Positions 17,137 to 25,704 of a stretch of 51,446 nt of DNA are shown here, piece after piece; the first letter of the stretch is position 1, and each line of letters opens with the position of its first letter. The DNA comes from a virus. A program made the translations under genes and the position numbers. The notes beneath the pieces were generated by a model. That model did no database searches. It saw nothing but the letters and a program-made list of their open reading frames with translations, and was not told the origin of the DNA. The stretch is from positions 1 through 51,446 of the IMG/VR virus record IMGVR_UViG_3300022540_000325, one strand, 5' to 3'.

Positions 17137-17367
17137 CTATACCACCGAAGCTACGGTGCAACAAGCAACTACAGGCTGTTCCGCTGCACCAACCTGCGTA
17201 CCTGCTCCCCACTTATCAAGCCCAGGTCTTTGAACAATTATAATTCTTCCACCAAAGCCCTTAGCCCTTACATTGTTCATATACTCAGAGGTATTAGGTG
17301 CTGGTGTATCAGCGGGTAACCCAACATTTATCCCACGAATGGGAGGAGTGAACTCAATGTTTGCCAT
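17137..17367 (-). CDS. N-terminal segment of the tail hub (split gene)
   Basis: 76 residues. It has the block IEFTPPIRGINVGLPADTPAPN ... YMNNVRAKG ... IIIVQRPGLDKWG, which in related phages I recall as the N-terminus of the large propeller-like tail protein. Here it ends after PVVACCTVASVV, and the propeller continues only after the 318-residue gene. It may act as a separate arm peptide or be the stub of a broken gene. Confidence 0.55.
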   Translation of the reverse strand: MANIEFTPPIRGINVGLPADTPAPNTSEYMNNVRAKGFGGRIIIVQRPGLDKWGAGTQVGAAEQPVVACCTVASVV

Positions 17368-17368
17368 A

Positions 17369-17602
17369 TTACTTACCTCTTTTTATTCTACGTAACATAG
17401 CATCTGCTGTTTCTCTTCCCCGACCATAGTATGCAATCTTTTTTCCTCCCTTTGGCTTCCCTGCTTTTACCCATTGGGCAAGGCCCATAGCTTTTTTTCC
17501 AACACCTTTGTGATACGCTTGCCACTCAGTCAATAAACTTTTCTTCTTTTTTGTTTTTCTTTTCAATCGCCACGTTTTTATTGGGCCTGTAATTTTAGCC
17601 AT
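17369..17602 (-). CDS. small very basic protein
   Basis: 77 residues, about a third Lys/Arg, e.g. KTWRLKRKTKKKKSLL at the N-terminus and MLRRIKRGK at the end. Probably binds nucleic acid or is packaged inside the virion. It lies within the late operon with 1-2 base gaps on both sides. No family recognised. Confidence 0.5.
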   Translation of the reverse strand: MAKITGPIKTWRLKRKTKKKKSLLTEWQAYHKGVGKKAMGLAQWVKAGKPKGGKKIAYYGRGRETADAMLRRIKRGK

Positions 17603-17604
17603 AA

Positions 17605-17958
17605 TTATCCCACCAAGTAAGTTATATCAATAATTGCATTTGCATCTGCACTATAAAAATAGAGTTCTGCTACATCTGAAATAGGAACCCAAAGCGGCTG
17701 ACACGCCGAGGCACTTGCTTCGGTCGTACCATCATAAATATACTGTCTACCTAAGTCAACGCCTAAAGTGGAAGATGCTGCAACACCAAAATTCATTTTT
17801 ACAACTTCTGTATTAGCAATAGCAGCCTGCACAAAACACCCCTTACAAGGCAAACTTGTACCACCATTGCCTTGACCAACATTAGTTGCACAAGTAACTC
17901 TAACAGAACCACCTGTAGGACAAATACGCTGCTGCTTACCATCATACTTTGTACCCAT
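17605..17958 (-). CDS. small beta-rich virion protein
   Basis: 117 residues with four cysteines in the first 45 positions (RICPTGGSVRVTC ... LPCKGCFVQ) and a small-residue-rich beta C-terminal part ending in IIDITYLVG. Such small proteins near the tail hub often decorate the head or tail. Function inferred from position only. Confidence 0.45.
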   Translation of the reverse strand: MGTKYDGKQQRICPTGGSVRVTCATNVGQGNGGTSLPCKGCFVQAAIANTEVVKMNFGVAASSTLGVDLGRQYIYDGTTEASASACQPLWVPISDVAELYFYSADANAIIDITYLVG

Positions 17959-17971
17959 TATTCACCCCTTT

Positions 17972-18346
17972 CTAAGTGGCCTCATTACTTAACTCTACCC
18001 AGCCAAGCGTACTGCCCATCCAGACCAAATCTGAATAACCACCAGCAGCCGTCATTTGGGTGGCACTATCACCAGTGGTGGCGGTTACATCTACAGTACT
18101 GGTTGCGGCATAAACCTCAAGTATAACCAAGCATCGCTGACCATAATATTTTCCGTTTGGGAGAGTAATAGTCATAGCACTTCCACTTGTACCATCAACT
18201 CTGATTACTCTATCTACAATAAAATTATCCGATGCACCACCAACTCTTGCTGTATAAGTAGTAACTGTAGTTGAAGTTGTTAATGCTTTGGTGCGGAGGT
18301 CGTAGGCCTTCCGCTGTGTTTCAAAAAAGTTCCCAGCACTTGCCAT
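17972..18346 (-). CDS. small beta-rich virion protein
   Basis: 124 residues. After a short helical start (FFETQRKAYDLRTKAL) the protein is Thr/Val/Gly-rich with alternating pattern (AMTITLPNGKYYGQRCLVILEV), common in fibre and decoration domains. Clustered with other virion genes. No family named. Confidence 0.45.
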   Translation of the reverse strand: MASAGNFFETQRKAYDLRTKALTTSTTVTTYTARVGGASDNFIVDRVIRVDGTSGSAMTITLPNGKYYGQRCLVILEVYAATSTVDVTATTGDSATQMTAAGGYSDLVWMGSTLGWVELSNEAT

Positions 18347-18398
18347 AATTTTGCTTCCTTAATTAGTTCTTTGCATTAAAAAATTTTATACCCCCACA

Positions 18399-19169
18399 TT
18401 AGGGATATACGTTATTTTCTGTGTCCGGATATGTAAAGTAACCTCTCGGTGGAGGCCATACTCTATCCTTATCTGTGTACAGATTACCGATTTTGTCAGT
18501 GATAGTTACTTTATCAAATTTTATTAACGTTTGAATCAACTCCTTTGATTTCATTGTATGATGAGTTGTTGCCATATCGTCCTCTTGCATTTCAGCAACT
18601 GCCAAACAACTTTCCAAGATGGCCTCAATAGCACGAATCCCACCAATCACGAGGTCTGTGGTAGCTGACAACTGAACGGGGTCTGCCCTGTAAAACCCAG
18701 AAAGGGTTTCAGCTTGACCTGGCGTTGGATGCAGCCACAACTCATACAAAGTACCTATCTCAATGTCATATCTAAGTGGTGTGACGGCGAAATATTCAGG
18801 ATAGCCTGATATAGCACCACCAGTACGCATACTAAGAATTTGCTCAGCGTCTCGCTTTAGAAGCGGGGGATTAGCAGATGTGGTATCAAAATACAAGGTG
18901 CTATATACATCCGAAAAATCAATGGGCAAAGCATATTTCCATTGTCCAGAAGTGGTAGTAAAATCCCAATAAACCTTTAGGAACTCCCATTCGTGAGGTT
19001 GCCCAGTTTGCATATCAATAGGGTATAAGAACTGACGAATACCCCTATCAACCAAAGCTTTGCACAAAGTTAAGTTAGCTCCAGTAGGGGTTGTACCTCT
19101 TGCTGTAAGTCCTAAGAAATGGGACACTTCATCATAAAGATTTTGATAAGATAATGTTAATTTTGCCAT
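18399..19169 (-). CDS. head-tail adaptor-like protein (gp4/gp11-type)
   Basis: 256 residues. Opening with YQNLYDEVSHFLGL and an invariant-looking ALVDRGIRQFLYPID helix, then WKYALPIDF, PEYFAVTPL, YELWLHPTPGQAETLSGFYRADP and a helical end with LESCLAVAEMQEDD. This is the recurring pattern of the adaptor that sits under the portal in podophages. Its place between capsid and tail hub agrees. A hairpin lies just upstream at 19184-19220. Confidence 0.6.
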   Translation of the reverse strand: MAKLTLSYQNLYDEVSHFLGLTARGTTPTGANLTLCKALVDRGIRQFLYPIDMQTGQPHEWEFLKVYWDFTTTSGQWKYALPIDFSDVYSTLYFDTTSANPPLLKRDAEQILSMRTGGAISGYPEYFAVTPLRYDIEIGTLYELWLHPTPGQAETLSGFYRADPVQLSATTDLVIGGIRAIEAILESCLAVAEMQEDDMATTHHTMKSKELIQTLIKFDKVTITDKIGNLYTDKDRVWPPPRGYFTYPDTENNVYP

Positions 19170-19183
19170 ATCACTCCTAAATG

Positions 19184-19220
19184 CTGAAAGGGGGCAGGAT
19201 GAACCCCGACCCCCAATCAG
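19184..19220. other. G/C-rich hairpin between late genes
   Basis: CTGA-AA-GGGGG pairs with CCCCC-AA-TCAG across a 15-nt loop. It lies between the 55-residue gene and the adaptor gene on the minus strand. There is no T tract on either side, so it is not a standard intrinsic terminator; it may be an mRNA processing or stability element. Confidence 0.4.
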
Positions 19221-19231
19221 CCGGAGACAGA

Positions 19232-19399
19232 TTACATATCTGTCTTTACTTCTTTTTTAGCTTCCTTTGCCCCTTCATCTTCCTTAATTAACCTTAAAAA
19301 AATTGATAACGCTTCCGCCACCAATCGGTGTTCAGCAGGTAGTCCCTTATCCCGCTCTGTTACTTGAAAAAGTACATCATATGCTTGCTTACTATTCAT
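19232..19399 (-). CDS. small helical acidic protein
   Basis: 55 residues from ATG 19399, preceded by AAGGAGA at good distance and overlapping the previous gene's end by 8 bp. A longer in-frame reading (to 19543) would lie inside the glycosyltransferase gene and lacks its own ribosome site. Sequence is helical with a charged tail (EDEGAKEAKKEVKTDM). No family recognised. Confidence 0.55.
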   Translation of the reverse strand: MNSKQAYDVLFQVTERDKGLPAEHRLVAEALSIFLRLIKEDEGAKEAKKEVKTDM

Positions 19400-20567
19400 A
19401 ACTGTCTCCTTTCTTAATCCAATACACACAAGATTGTTCTGTAAACCCACTTCGACCAACAACTTTGAAATCTTTTGATAGATATTTTTGTTGGAGTAAA
19501 ACTTCTGTTTCCCGTCCAGCATCGTGAACAATAATTCTATCACTACACTTTACTGCTGTTGCAAAACTACATTCTCTATCAATATGTTTTCCAAGAATCC
19601 CTGGCCCATCAATAAAAATCAAATCAAATTTATCAGGAAATTCTACAGCTTTCTTACCATCCCACATCTTTATGTCTAATAAGTTTTTACCTTTGTAATT
19701 ACTTGCAGAAAGAGCGTCTATTGCCTTCTTCCAATCCTCGCTTGTTTCAAGACTGATAATATTAGAGTGTTCTTGTATAAGAAGAGATGAAAGACCACAA
19801 CCAAACTCTAACATCTTTTTAATATCGTTTCTTTGTATAATACTTCTAATAAACTTCCAGTCTGGCCAACTAATACTCATTCCACCCCATTGTAACCCAA
19901 GGTTATAAGGAATAACCGTATCTTCCTCAACATCGGCCCAACTCATTGTTTGAAACAAACCCAGTTTTTTAATATGTTCACAATATCTATGTGGAGCAGT
20001 ATAAACTTCAAATCCAGCCCTCTCAGCCTTTTCGCAAAAGGCAAAATCAGTTCCCATTGTAAGTATCCCATCCTCATCATACTCACAATGAAACGGAGCT
20101 TTAAGATTCTCAAGAACCTCCCTTTTAATTAAAATACAACCAGTACCTACTGCATCTACTTGTAAAATATCTACTTCATCATCTATAGCAGATAAATTTA
20201 CTGATGTATAACCTCGATTGCCAGGACATTTTACATAAGAAGTCCAATCTATTACCATCCCCGTTTGCCTAACCTTCGCAGGAAACCCCAGTATATCTTT
20301 TCCAGCGGAAACCATTTCAAGTGGATTGTGCATAGGAATAACATCATCGTCTATCATAAGAAGATACTCACAGTCTGTTTGTAAGAACCTTCGTGTTATC
20401 TTATTTCTATTACTTGATATGGGATGATGCCACGACTGACTGGGTTCCTCCATAATAAGGCGTACCCCAGGTGTATTAATCATTGCTGGAAGAAGCTTAA
20501 ATGCCACCACTGTATGTACCCAACCATTGTTCAAAATAGCTACATAAACTTTTATTTTATCTTTCAT
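19392..20567 (-). CDS. GT2-type glycosyltransferase fused to a SAM-binding-like domain
   Basis: 391 residues. Domain 1 (about 1-215): GT2-like, with MIDDDVIP (Asp73-75, the metal/nucleotide-sugar site), VDAVGTGCILIKREV and a TDFAFCEKAERAGF block. Domain 2 (about 225-391): Rossmann-like, with MLEFGCGLSSLLI (SAM-binding glycine loop), ISLETSEDW (acidic end of the second strand), FDLIFIDGP and IIVHDAG. The fusion could glycosylate and further modify a virion protein or host glycan; the substrate is unknown. It sits in the late operon between the 413-residue head protein and the adaptor. A hairpin terminator candidate lies upstream. Confidence 0.72.
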   Translation of the reverse strand: MKDKIKVYVAILNNGWVHTVVAFKLLPAMINTPGVRLIMEEPSQSWHHPISSNRNKITRRFLQTDCEYLLMIDDDVIPMHNPLEMVSAGKDILGFPAKVRQTGMVIDWTSYVKCPGNRGYTSVNLSAIDDEVDILQVDAVGTGCILIKREVLENLKAPFHCEYDEDGILTMGTDFAFCEKAERAGFEVYTAPHRYCEHIKKLGLFQTMSWADVEEDTVIPYNLGLQWGGMSISWPDWKFIRSIIQRNDIKKMLEFGCGLSSLLIQEHSNIISLETSEDWKKAIDALSASNYKGKNLLDIKMWDGKKAVEFPDKFDLIFIDGPGILGKHIDRECSFATAVKCSDRIIVHDAGRETEVLLQQKYLSKDFKVVGRSGFTEQSCVYWIKKGDSYE

Positions 20568-20590
20568 TCTGTCTCCATTAAAACATAATA

Positions 20591-20610
20591 GGGGTGGAAT
20601 TAACCACCCC
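20591..20610 (-). terminator. candidate attenuator/terminator after the capsid genes
   Basis: Perfect 7-bp GGGGTGG / CCACCCC hairpin with a 6-nt AT loop. Read on the minus strand it is followed by TATTATGTTTT, a loose T-rich run. It lies between the 413-residue head protein and the glycosyltransferase, where it would let capsid genes be expressed more than the genes downstream. Confidence 0.55.
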
Positions 20611-20633
20611 CATTATATTATTAAACCTTACTG

Positions 20634-21875
20634 TTAGGCTCTTGCACCTAATTGAGCAATTTTTACCCAATCAACAGTCACATCCTCTGCTGCCCCAGTC
20701 ACTTCCATAATGGCAGCCAAACTCAAGCACATTGCAGCATTGGGAATATTGGTAGTAGTCTCACCCGTTTCCACTAATACACCATTGACATAGAATTCAA
20801 TTTTGGTAAGACCTGAAATCCTAAACCCAATGGTTTTATAAGCTCCATCAGTAAAAGCAGCAGTGTCTATCGTAGCATCGCACGCAGAACCCCGCTCAGT
20901 TACCGTACCAACTTTATTATCGGCACCGTCAACTGCGTGGTAGAAACCTGCTCTGTCCGTGTTATTATCAATACTACCACCTGCAAAAATAGAAGTATCA
21001 GTTGCACACAAACCAACAAACCACTGGTCTGTAGCATCAGCTACTTTAACGCGGGCTTCAAACCAAATAGTACTTGCGGCAACAGGTTTGAACCTACAGC
21101 TAAGAAGTTGAGCCTGCACACCCTGGTCGACCGTTGAAGTATTGTCAGTATCAAGTATTAGTGCTCCTCCCTCATCAGCAACAGGCTTAAGTGTACCAGC
21201 ATCCGGTATCTGTGTTATCGTCCAACCTTCGCCACTAACCAAATTGGGTGCACTTGTAAAATCATCAAAATAAGTGATACCTATACCAGGGTTACCATCT
21301 ATTTCTTTCCAGGGGCAATCTACCCACAGCAATTCACTTGGTGCAATTCCCAAAGTACCAGGAATAAGATTGTCTGCTCCCACCGGAAGTAATTTTGCTT
21401 GTACAAGACCAGCGGTGGAGCGGTCGATTGTTTCAGTAGCAATCGCTACACAATCTAACATTCCAACTTGAACAGCATTTACCAGTGTATTCGCACCATC
21501 TTCAAGATATAATTTATCACGAGCAACGATACTCTTGTCGGTATAAACTTGAACAATAGCCCCATTAGGAACATAAATATCAAGTATCCTCGGCCCTGTC
21601 CTACCGCACCAACCACCCTTAGCAACTACACCAGCAAAAACAATTTGATTGGCAGACGACGGCTCTTCTACACGAATATATTTACCTTCATTGTGAGTAC
21701 CAGCAGATGTGGTAGTAGACGCTGTTACTACACCATCACTAACACTTCCACCAAACCAGTTGGTAGTAGTATCATAATTGTAACTAAGGGCCATACCTTC
21801 ATAAATCGTATTAGACCCTTCATAATAAACCCTGACTCTATGAGCAACAGGGTTTCCAGCCGTTAAATTATCCAT
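20634..21875 (-). CDS. capsid decoration or head-fibre protein with lectin-like domain
   Basis: 413 residues directly downstream of the major capsid gene. The first 190 residues (VRVYYEGSNTIYEGMALSYNYD ... GVVAKGGWCG ... VQVYTDKS) resemble capsid-decoration domains. The last 200 form a jellyroll: FDDFTSAPN, WFEARVKVADATDQWFVGLCA, FRISGLTKIEFYVNGVLVE, closing VDWVKIAQLGAR. Together they suggest an abundant head-surface protein that binds a glycan. Specific ligand unknown. Confidence 0.6.
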   Translation of the reverse strand: MDNLTAGNPVAHRVRVYYEGSNTIYEGMALSYNYDTTTNWFGGSVSDGVVTASTTTSAGTHNEGKYIRVEEPSSANQIVFAGVVAKGGWCGRTGPRILDIYVPNGAIVQVYTDKSIVARDKLYLEDGANTLVNAVQVGMLDCVAIATETIDRSTAGLVQAKLLPVGADNLIPGTLGIAPSELLWVDCPWKEIDGNPGIGITYFDDFTSAPNLVSGEGWTITQIPDAGTLKPVADEGGALILDTDNTSTVDQGVQAQLLSCRFKPVAASTIWFEARVKVADATDQWFVGLCATDTSIFAGGSIDNNTDRAGFYHAVDGADNKVGTVTERGSACDATIDTAAFTDGAYKTIGFRISGLTKIEFYVNGVLVETGETTTNIPNAAMCLSLAAIMEVTGAAEDVTVDWVKIAQLGARA

Positions 21876-21969
21876 TTTTACCCCTCTAAAAAATTATTGG
21901 TTGCCCGTACCTATCCATCGTTTTCCTTTAGCTGGGCCTCCTTGTGTCAATCCTTTTTATTATTTATTA

Positions 21970-23061
21970 TTAAGACGGTGTAACCGTACTATTAGTAAGC
22001 AAAAACCCACAGTACTTAGGTGAACTATTACACCAAATCTGATACACCAAGTCCATATACAGTTCCATAACTGTATGTCGTAAGTTTGCTGGTTGTTTGG
22101 TAATTCTAAAATCCCAATTCCTTAAAATGACCGGATATATAAAGTTATGGTTCAATCCAAGAATTGGATTAGTGCCATATACCGATACATTGGCCGTGTC
22201 CAGCGGTGGAGTATAAACCATAGGTATACGATTGAAACCCGGCGTACCATAATGGGCATCAGGACGATAACCCATATTATCATCACTCTTTGCATAAAAA
22301 GCATTAAGATTTTTGATAACCGTATCATTCGTATACATTGCGTAGTTCACTTTCTCCATCGGTAACTTCTCAGGAATCACTGGAGGCTGGAAATTCAACT
22401 TCCTCGTAGCTGTATCAAGAATGGTTAGTAAACTATCATCAATGTTATTATCGTGGTCGCCAAAATAACTCGCCCAGTCAGTGTAGGCAGTAGCATCAAT
22501 ACCAGCCTTGTTGAAACCAGTACCAGGGGTGCTACCATCATTGTAACAACCGTAATATCCAGTAAATCCACCTGTAGTTCCAGTAGTACCCATACCTACC
22601 CACTGAAATACAGAATAAGGTCTATTAGTATCGGTAGCACTATTTCTACCATTAATCATAGCATCAAGTACTTCCTCTACCATATCCTTAACGCAGGAAT
22701 TATACTGTTGTTTCCATACATCATAAATCGCTGCGGGGGATTGATTGATGTCCTGCTCAATCAAATTCCACATCATACCGCCGGTGGCCTTCGCCCAACC
22801 CAAACGATATCTCTGATTAATGTTATCCTTAATCAGACTATCTTGTGCCCAAAAACCACTGTGTGTAGCATTTCCCTCGCTACTAAGAGTCACGTGACCC
22901 TCCAACGCCTTTCCTACAGTCTTAACATTACCTCTGAAAAAAGTATTGTAAAATTGATAATTGGAATAGGCATAAGTAGCAAGAGGGGGATTCTTTCTAC
23001 GAATATCCCATAGAGTCCCATACGCTATATCAAGGTTCTGTGCGAATGTAATCTCTGCCAT
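21970..23061 (-). CDS. major capsid protein
   Basis: 363 residues, placed immediately after the scaffold. It reads as a HK97-fold capsid without N-terminal delta domain: VTLSSEGNATHSGFWAQDSL and RYRLGWAKATGGMMWNLIEQDIN (E-loop and spine-helix region), VDEMINGRNS-type segment, and NLRHTVMELYMDLVYQIWCNSPKY-like C-terminal A-domain ending (shown in parts). Such sequences are usual for environmental podophages. Fold assignment is from gene order and pattern, not from a search. Confidence 0.8.
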   Translation of the reverse strand: MAEITFAQNLDIAYGTLWDIRRKNPPLATYAYSNYQFYNTFFRGNVKTVGKALEGHVTLSSEGNATHSGFWAQDSLIKDNINQRYRLGWAKATGGMMWNLIEQDINQSPAAIYDVWKQQYNSCVKDMVEEVLDAMINGRNSATDTNRPYSVFQWVGMGTTGTTGGFTGYYGCYNDGSTPGTGFNKAGIDATAYTDWASYFGDHDNNIDDSLLTILDTATRKLNFQPPVIPEKLPMEKVNYAMYTNDTVIKNLNAFYAKSDDNMGYRPDAHYGTPGFNRIPMVYTPPLDTANVSVYGTNPILGLNHNFIYPVILRNWDFRITKQPANLRHTVMELYMDLVYQIWCNSSPKYCGFLLTNSTVTPS

Positions 23062-23077
23062 TTTTTATCCTTCCTAA

Positions 23078-24103
23078 TTATTCTCCATAGTTTTTAACTC
23101 CTGCCTTCCTTGCAGCTTCACAAACAACCTCAGCTTGACGTTCCTCCTCATTCTCAAATACCCTCACAGTTTCCTTACCTGAACGCTTCGCAGAGAGTTT
23201 AGTTTCGTGCTTCTTCAAATCCTTTATCAAATTACGCTGCACATCCTTTTCCAGATTCGCTCCCTTGTACCAAGTCAAAGCAATATCCATAGCGTCTTTG
23301 ACAGGTATTCCGCTCTGAATAAACGGAGCGGCTTTTGCCCACACTTCTTTACGAACAACCATAGTGGGAGATGTAGGCACAACTTGACCCTTCTTAGGGC
23401 CAGCAGGGTATTTTAAGAGTTCATCGGTTTTTCCGAATACCTCAAAGTCCTTACTTGCCTCATCGAACACTTGATTGACCGTTTGAATCATAACCTCTTC
23501 ATCCCTGGCACTTCTCACCTTATCCGCTTCTCCTATACTTTCCTTAATTGCGGCGAGTTCCTTCTTTATTGCGGCTAATTCTTCATTTGTGACCTCTTTC
23601 TTAGCAGTATCATCGGCAGCTTTGGCTTTAACCTCTTGCTTAGCCTGGTCTTTACCAAGTTCCGACTTATCCTGCTTTGCAGCATCCTGCTTCTCCAGAC
23701 CTCCGTGTCTCGTAGCTTCGCTCTCCTTGTCTGATATTTCTGGTATTAAACTAAGTAATGCAGCATCATCAAGGTCAGACGCAAATTCTTTAATTTCATC
23801 TTCCGTCCAACCTTGTTCTAAACAAGCGTTAGTAAACGCATCTGGTATCTCAGTACCATCATCATCTTTATCTTTAGCATCGGGGTCAGTTTCACCCAAT
23901 ACGTCTCTCTTTATTTTTGTAACAATATCCCCACCATCCTCTTCTTTATCCCCAGAGGAATTAGGAACATCATCTATTTTAACATCTAAGTCTTTAGTGT
24001 CTACTTCTTTAGTATCTGCCTCTTTAACATCCCCCTCCAACTTAGGAGCAGGTTCAAGAGCACTTGTAATATAAGAATTAAACTCTGTCTCTTTGTCTGC
24101 CAT
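23078..24103 (-). CDS. scaffolding protein
   Basis: 341 residues, highly charged. The N-terminal third is Asp/Glu/Lys-rich and probably disordered; residues about 150-200 are a Lys/Glu/Ala coiled coil (EELAAIKKELAAIKESIGE); the C-terminal part is basic and helical (RNLIKDLKKHETKLSAKRSGKE), the typical capsid-binding end. Directly upstream of the capsid gene, as expected. ATG overlaps the previous gene's stop by one base. Confidence 0.8.
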   Translation of the reverse strand: MADKETEFNSYITSALEPAPKLEGDVKEADTKEVDTKDLDVKIDDVPNSSGDKEEDGGDIVTKIKRDVLGETDPDAKDKDDDGTEIPDAFTNACLEQGWTEDEIKEFASDLDDAALLSLIPEISDKESEATRHGGLEKQDAAKQDKSELGKDQAKQEVKAKAADDTAKKEVTNEELAAIKKELAAIKESIGEADKVRSARDEEVMIQTVNQVFDEASKDFEVFGKTDELLKYPAGPKKGQVVPTSPTMVVRKEVWAKAAPFIQSGIPVKDAMDIALTWYKGANLEKDVQRNLIKDLKKHETKLSAKRSGKETVRVFENEEERQAEVVCEAARKAGVKNYGE

Positions 24104-24444
24104 TATTTAGTCTCCTTCTTTGCTCTATTTCTTTCATCGGCATCCGCAATTCTACATAAAGTACACAATTTTTGAGCAGGCGACCTACGATAATACAAAT
24201 TACCGCAACCCAAACACCTGTGCAAAATACCATAAGATTCAAGTTCCTCATTAACCTGTTTAGTAACTAACTCTTTAATATGAACTTCGTGGCTTTCTAC
24301 TTCGGGTTTCTTCTTTTTGTTTCTATCTTCTGGTGTCTTAGCCCCAGGCCATAATTTATTACACTGACCACAAACACCATCTACTAAACCATCCCCTGAC
24401 CCAAATTCTGCCTCACATACTTGGCATTTATTTTGTTCGTTCAT
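24103..24444 (-). CDS. double zinc-ribbon small protein
   Basis: 113 residues with two Cys-pair sets: CQVC...CGQC near the N-terminus and CLGC...CTLC (residues about 82-104), separated by a charged helix. Probably a zinc-binding adaptor. Expressed with scaffold and capsid genes; the role in assembly is unknown. Confidence 0.55.
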   Translation of the reverse strand: MNEQNKCQVCEAEFGSGDGLVDGVCGQCNKLWPGAKTPEDRNKKKKPEVESHEVHIKELVTKQVNEELESYGILHRCLGCGNLYYRRSPAQKLCTLCRIADADERNRAKKETK

Positions 24445-24455
24445 TTTTGTCTCCT

Positions 24456-24716
24456 TTAATCTTCCAAAGCTAAAACCATATTTTCTGAAATTATAATGTA
24501 GCCATCATTCCCTATAATTGGGTAAGCCCCTAAGTGCGGAGGAGGGGGTGGAAATATAACAATGTCTCCTTCGTTAATGTTCTCCTCTACTTTAGGGCCA
24601 ACCCTAATTACTTTACCCCTTAACCAAACATCTTGAACTACATCAGGCATCACAATCTTTCCAAGCTGGTCTTTAGATAACTGCTTAACTATAATGTTCT
24701 TATATGTTGGTTTCAT
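24456..24716 (-). CDS. GroES-like co-chaperonin
   Basis: 86 residues, close to the about 95 of GroES. Key blocks in order: KNIIVKQL (first strand), a mobile-loop region with GKIVMPDV, RGKVIRVGPKVEENINEGDIVIFP (the VxAVGPG...VkvGDxVlf core), and a closing YIIISENMVLALED (GROES-type ILxExDILAVIE). Phage co-chaperonins such as T4 gp31 adapt host GroEL to fold the capsid protein. Its place a few genes upstream of scaffold and capsid supports that role. It replaces the GroES roof hairpin with a PPPPP loop. Confidence 0.75.
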   Translation of the reverse strand: MKPTYKNIIVKQLSKDQLGKIVMPDVVQDVWLRGKVIRVGPKVEENINEGDIVIFPPPPPHLGAYPIIGNDGYIIISENMVLALED

Positions 24717-24743
24717 CTAACTCTGCCTCCAAAAAAATTTTAT

Positions 24744-25127
24744 TTAATCCCGACCCTTGAAATCTTTTGGGTCATATTCTTCGTAATTACATTGCTTCAT
24801 AAGTTTTAATTTCTCAGCACGATTTTTAATCAAGGGACGATAACTGTGGCCGAATTTTTTCCAATCACATTGGGGCGATAATTTTCTTGCCTCTTCAATT
24901 TGAGTTTCTGAAACCCCTAAAGTAGCAGAATAGCGGGGATTTTCCCCGTAAGCAATATTTACTACTTCTTTTTTTATATTAGGGTCATTAACAGAATGTT
25001 TCTCAACACATTTCCCAACTAAAATAGTTCCACAAATACTACAACCACCGTAACTACCCCTACCAACATGTTTGAAATATTTGTTGCATTTAGGACAACA
25101 TGCTCTTACAACATAAATTACCACCAC
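24744..25127 (-). CDS. zinc-ribbon protein of the head module
   Basis: 127 residues. Two CxxC knuckles (CCPKC, CSIC) form an N-terminal ribbon. The C-terminal half (NPRYSATLGVSETQIEEARKL, KNRAEKLKLMKQCNYEEYDP) resembles a recurrent phage protein ending in KNRTEKLxRMKxRGxEEY. The gene start is covered for 38 bp by the HNH endonuclease gene upstream, which may have changed its natural N-terminus. Function unknown. Confidence 0.55.
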   Translation of the reverse strand: MVVIYVVRACCPKCNKYFKHVGRGSYGGCSICGTILVGKCVEKHSVNDPNIKKEVVNIAYGENPRYSATLGVSETQIEEARKLSPQCDWKKFGHSYRPLIKNRAEKLKLMKQCNYEEYDPKDFKGRD

Positions 25128-25704
25128 TAACCTCCGCTACCTTCATACAGTGTTTAATATAGTCTCTCTGAGTCCAACTATACTTACCACAATTACACAT
25201 CTTACAAAGAAACTGTAAGTTTTCTATTTTGGTTTCTCCTCCTTTACTAAGTGGAATAATGTGGTCTAAATGACAATTCAAGTCTAACTCTTCGCCACAT
25301 AAATTACACTTACCTTTTTGACCCTCACATAAATCTCTTAATTCTTGTTTATTAATTTTCGTTTTGTAATGTCGATTAATTGCACTACACTTATAACCTA
25401 CCCAATCCATCTTTTTATATTTATACTTTAATTTTCTTGCATATCTACAACAACATTTTTTGCAAATTCTAAATCCTTGTTTTTTATGCTTATCATATTG
25501 ATTATCTGTGGCCAAATCAACCCCACATTTTATACAAATTTGTTTATTATCGTGCACACGATAAATATGCAGCCCATTCCATATACGTTTATTAGCTAAA
25601 TAATTATCTACAGTATTTTTTGATAATCCCAACTCTTTTGCCAAATCTTTACAATTATCAAAAACCTCACCGGTTTCAAAAATAATACACTCTGTAGGAA
25701 GCAT
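25090..25704 (-). CDS. HNH homing-type endonuclease
   Basis: 204 residues. An N-terminal NUMOD-like helix-turn-helix (FDNCKDLAKELGLSKNTVDNYL) is followed by a zinc ribbon (CIKC...CKKCC), a basic linker and a C-terminal HNH nuclease: CNLCGEE, LDHIIPLSKGG, NLQFLCKMCN. Free-standing HNH genes of this type spread between phages by double-strand breaks near the insertion site. Its ends overlap neighbours, marking a probable insertion into the head operon. Confidence 0.85.
   Translation of the reverse strand: MLPTECIIFETGEVFDNCKDLAKELGLSKNTVDNYLANKRIWNGLHIYRVHDNKQICIKCGVDLATDNQYDKHKKQGFRICKKCCCRYARKLKYKYKKMDWVGYKCSAINRHYKTKINKQELRDLCEGQKGKCNLCGEELDLNCHLDHIIPLSKGGETKIENLQFLCKMCNCGKYSWTQRDYIKHCMKVAEVSGGNLCCKSMLS

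Noticed and set aside
21876-21969. Very small protein between capsid and decoration genes (minus strand, reading GGPAKGKRWIGTGNQ)
   Set aside because: The segment has a plausible phage-like composition, but its only start is a TTG directly abutting the ribosome site; too weak to annotate.
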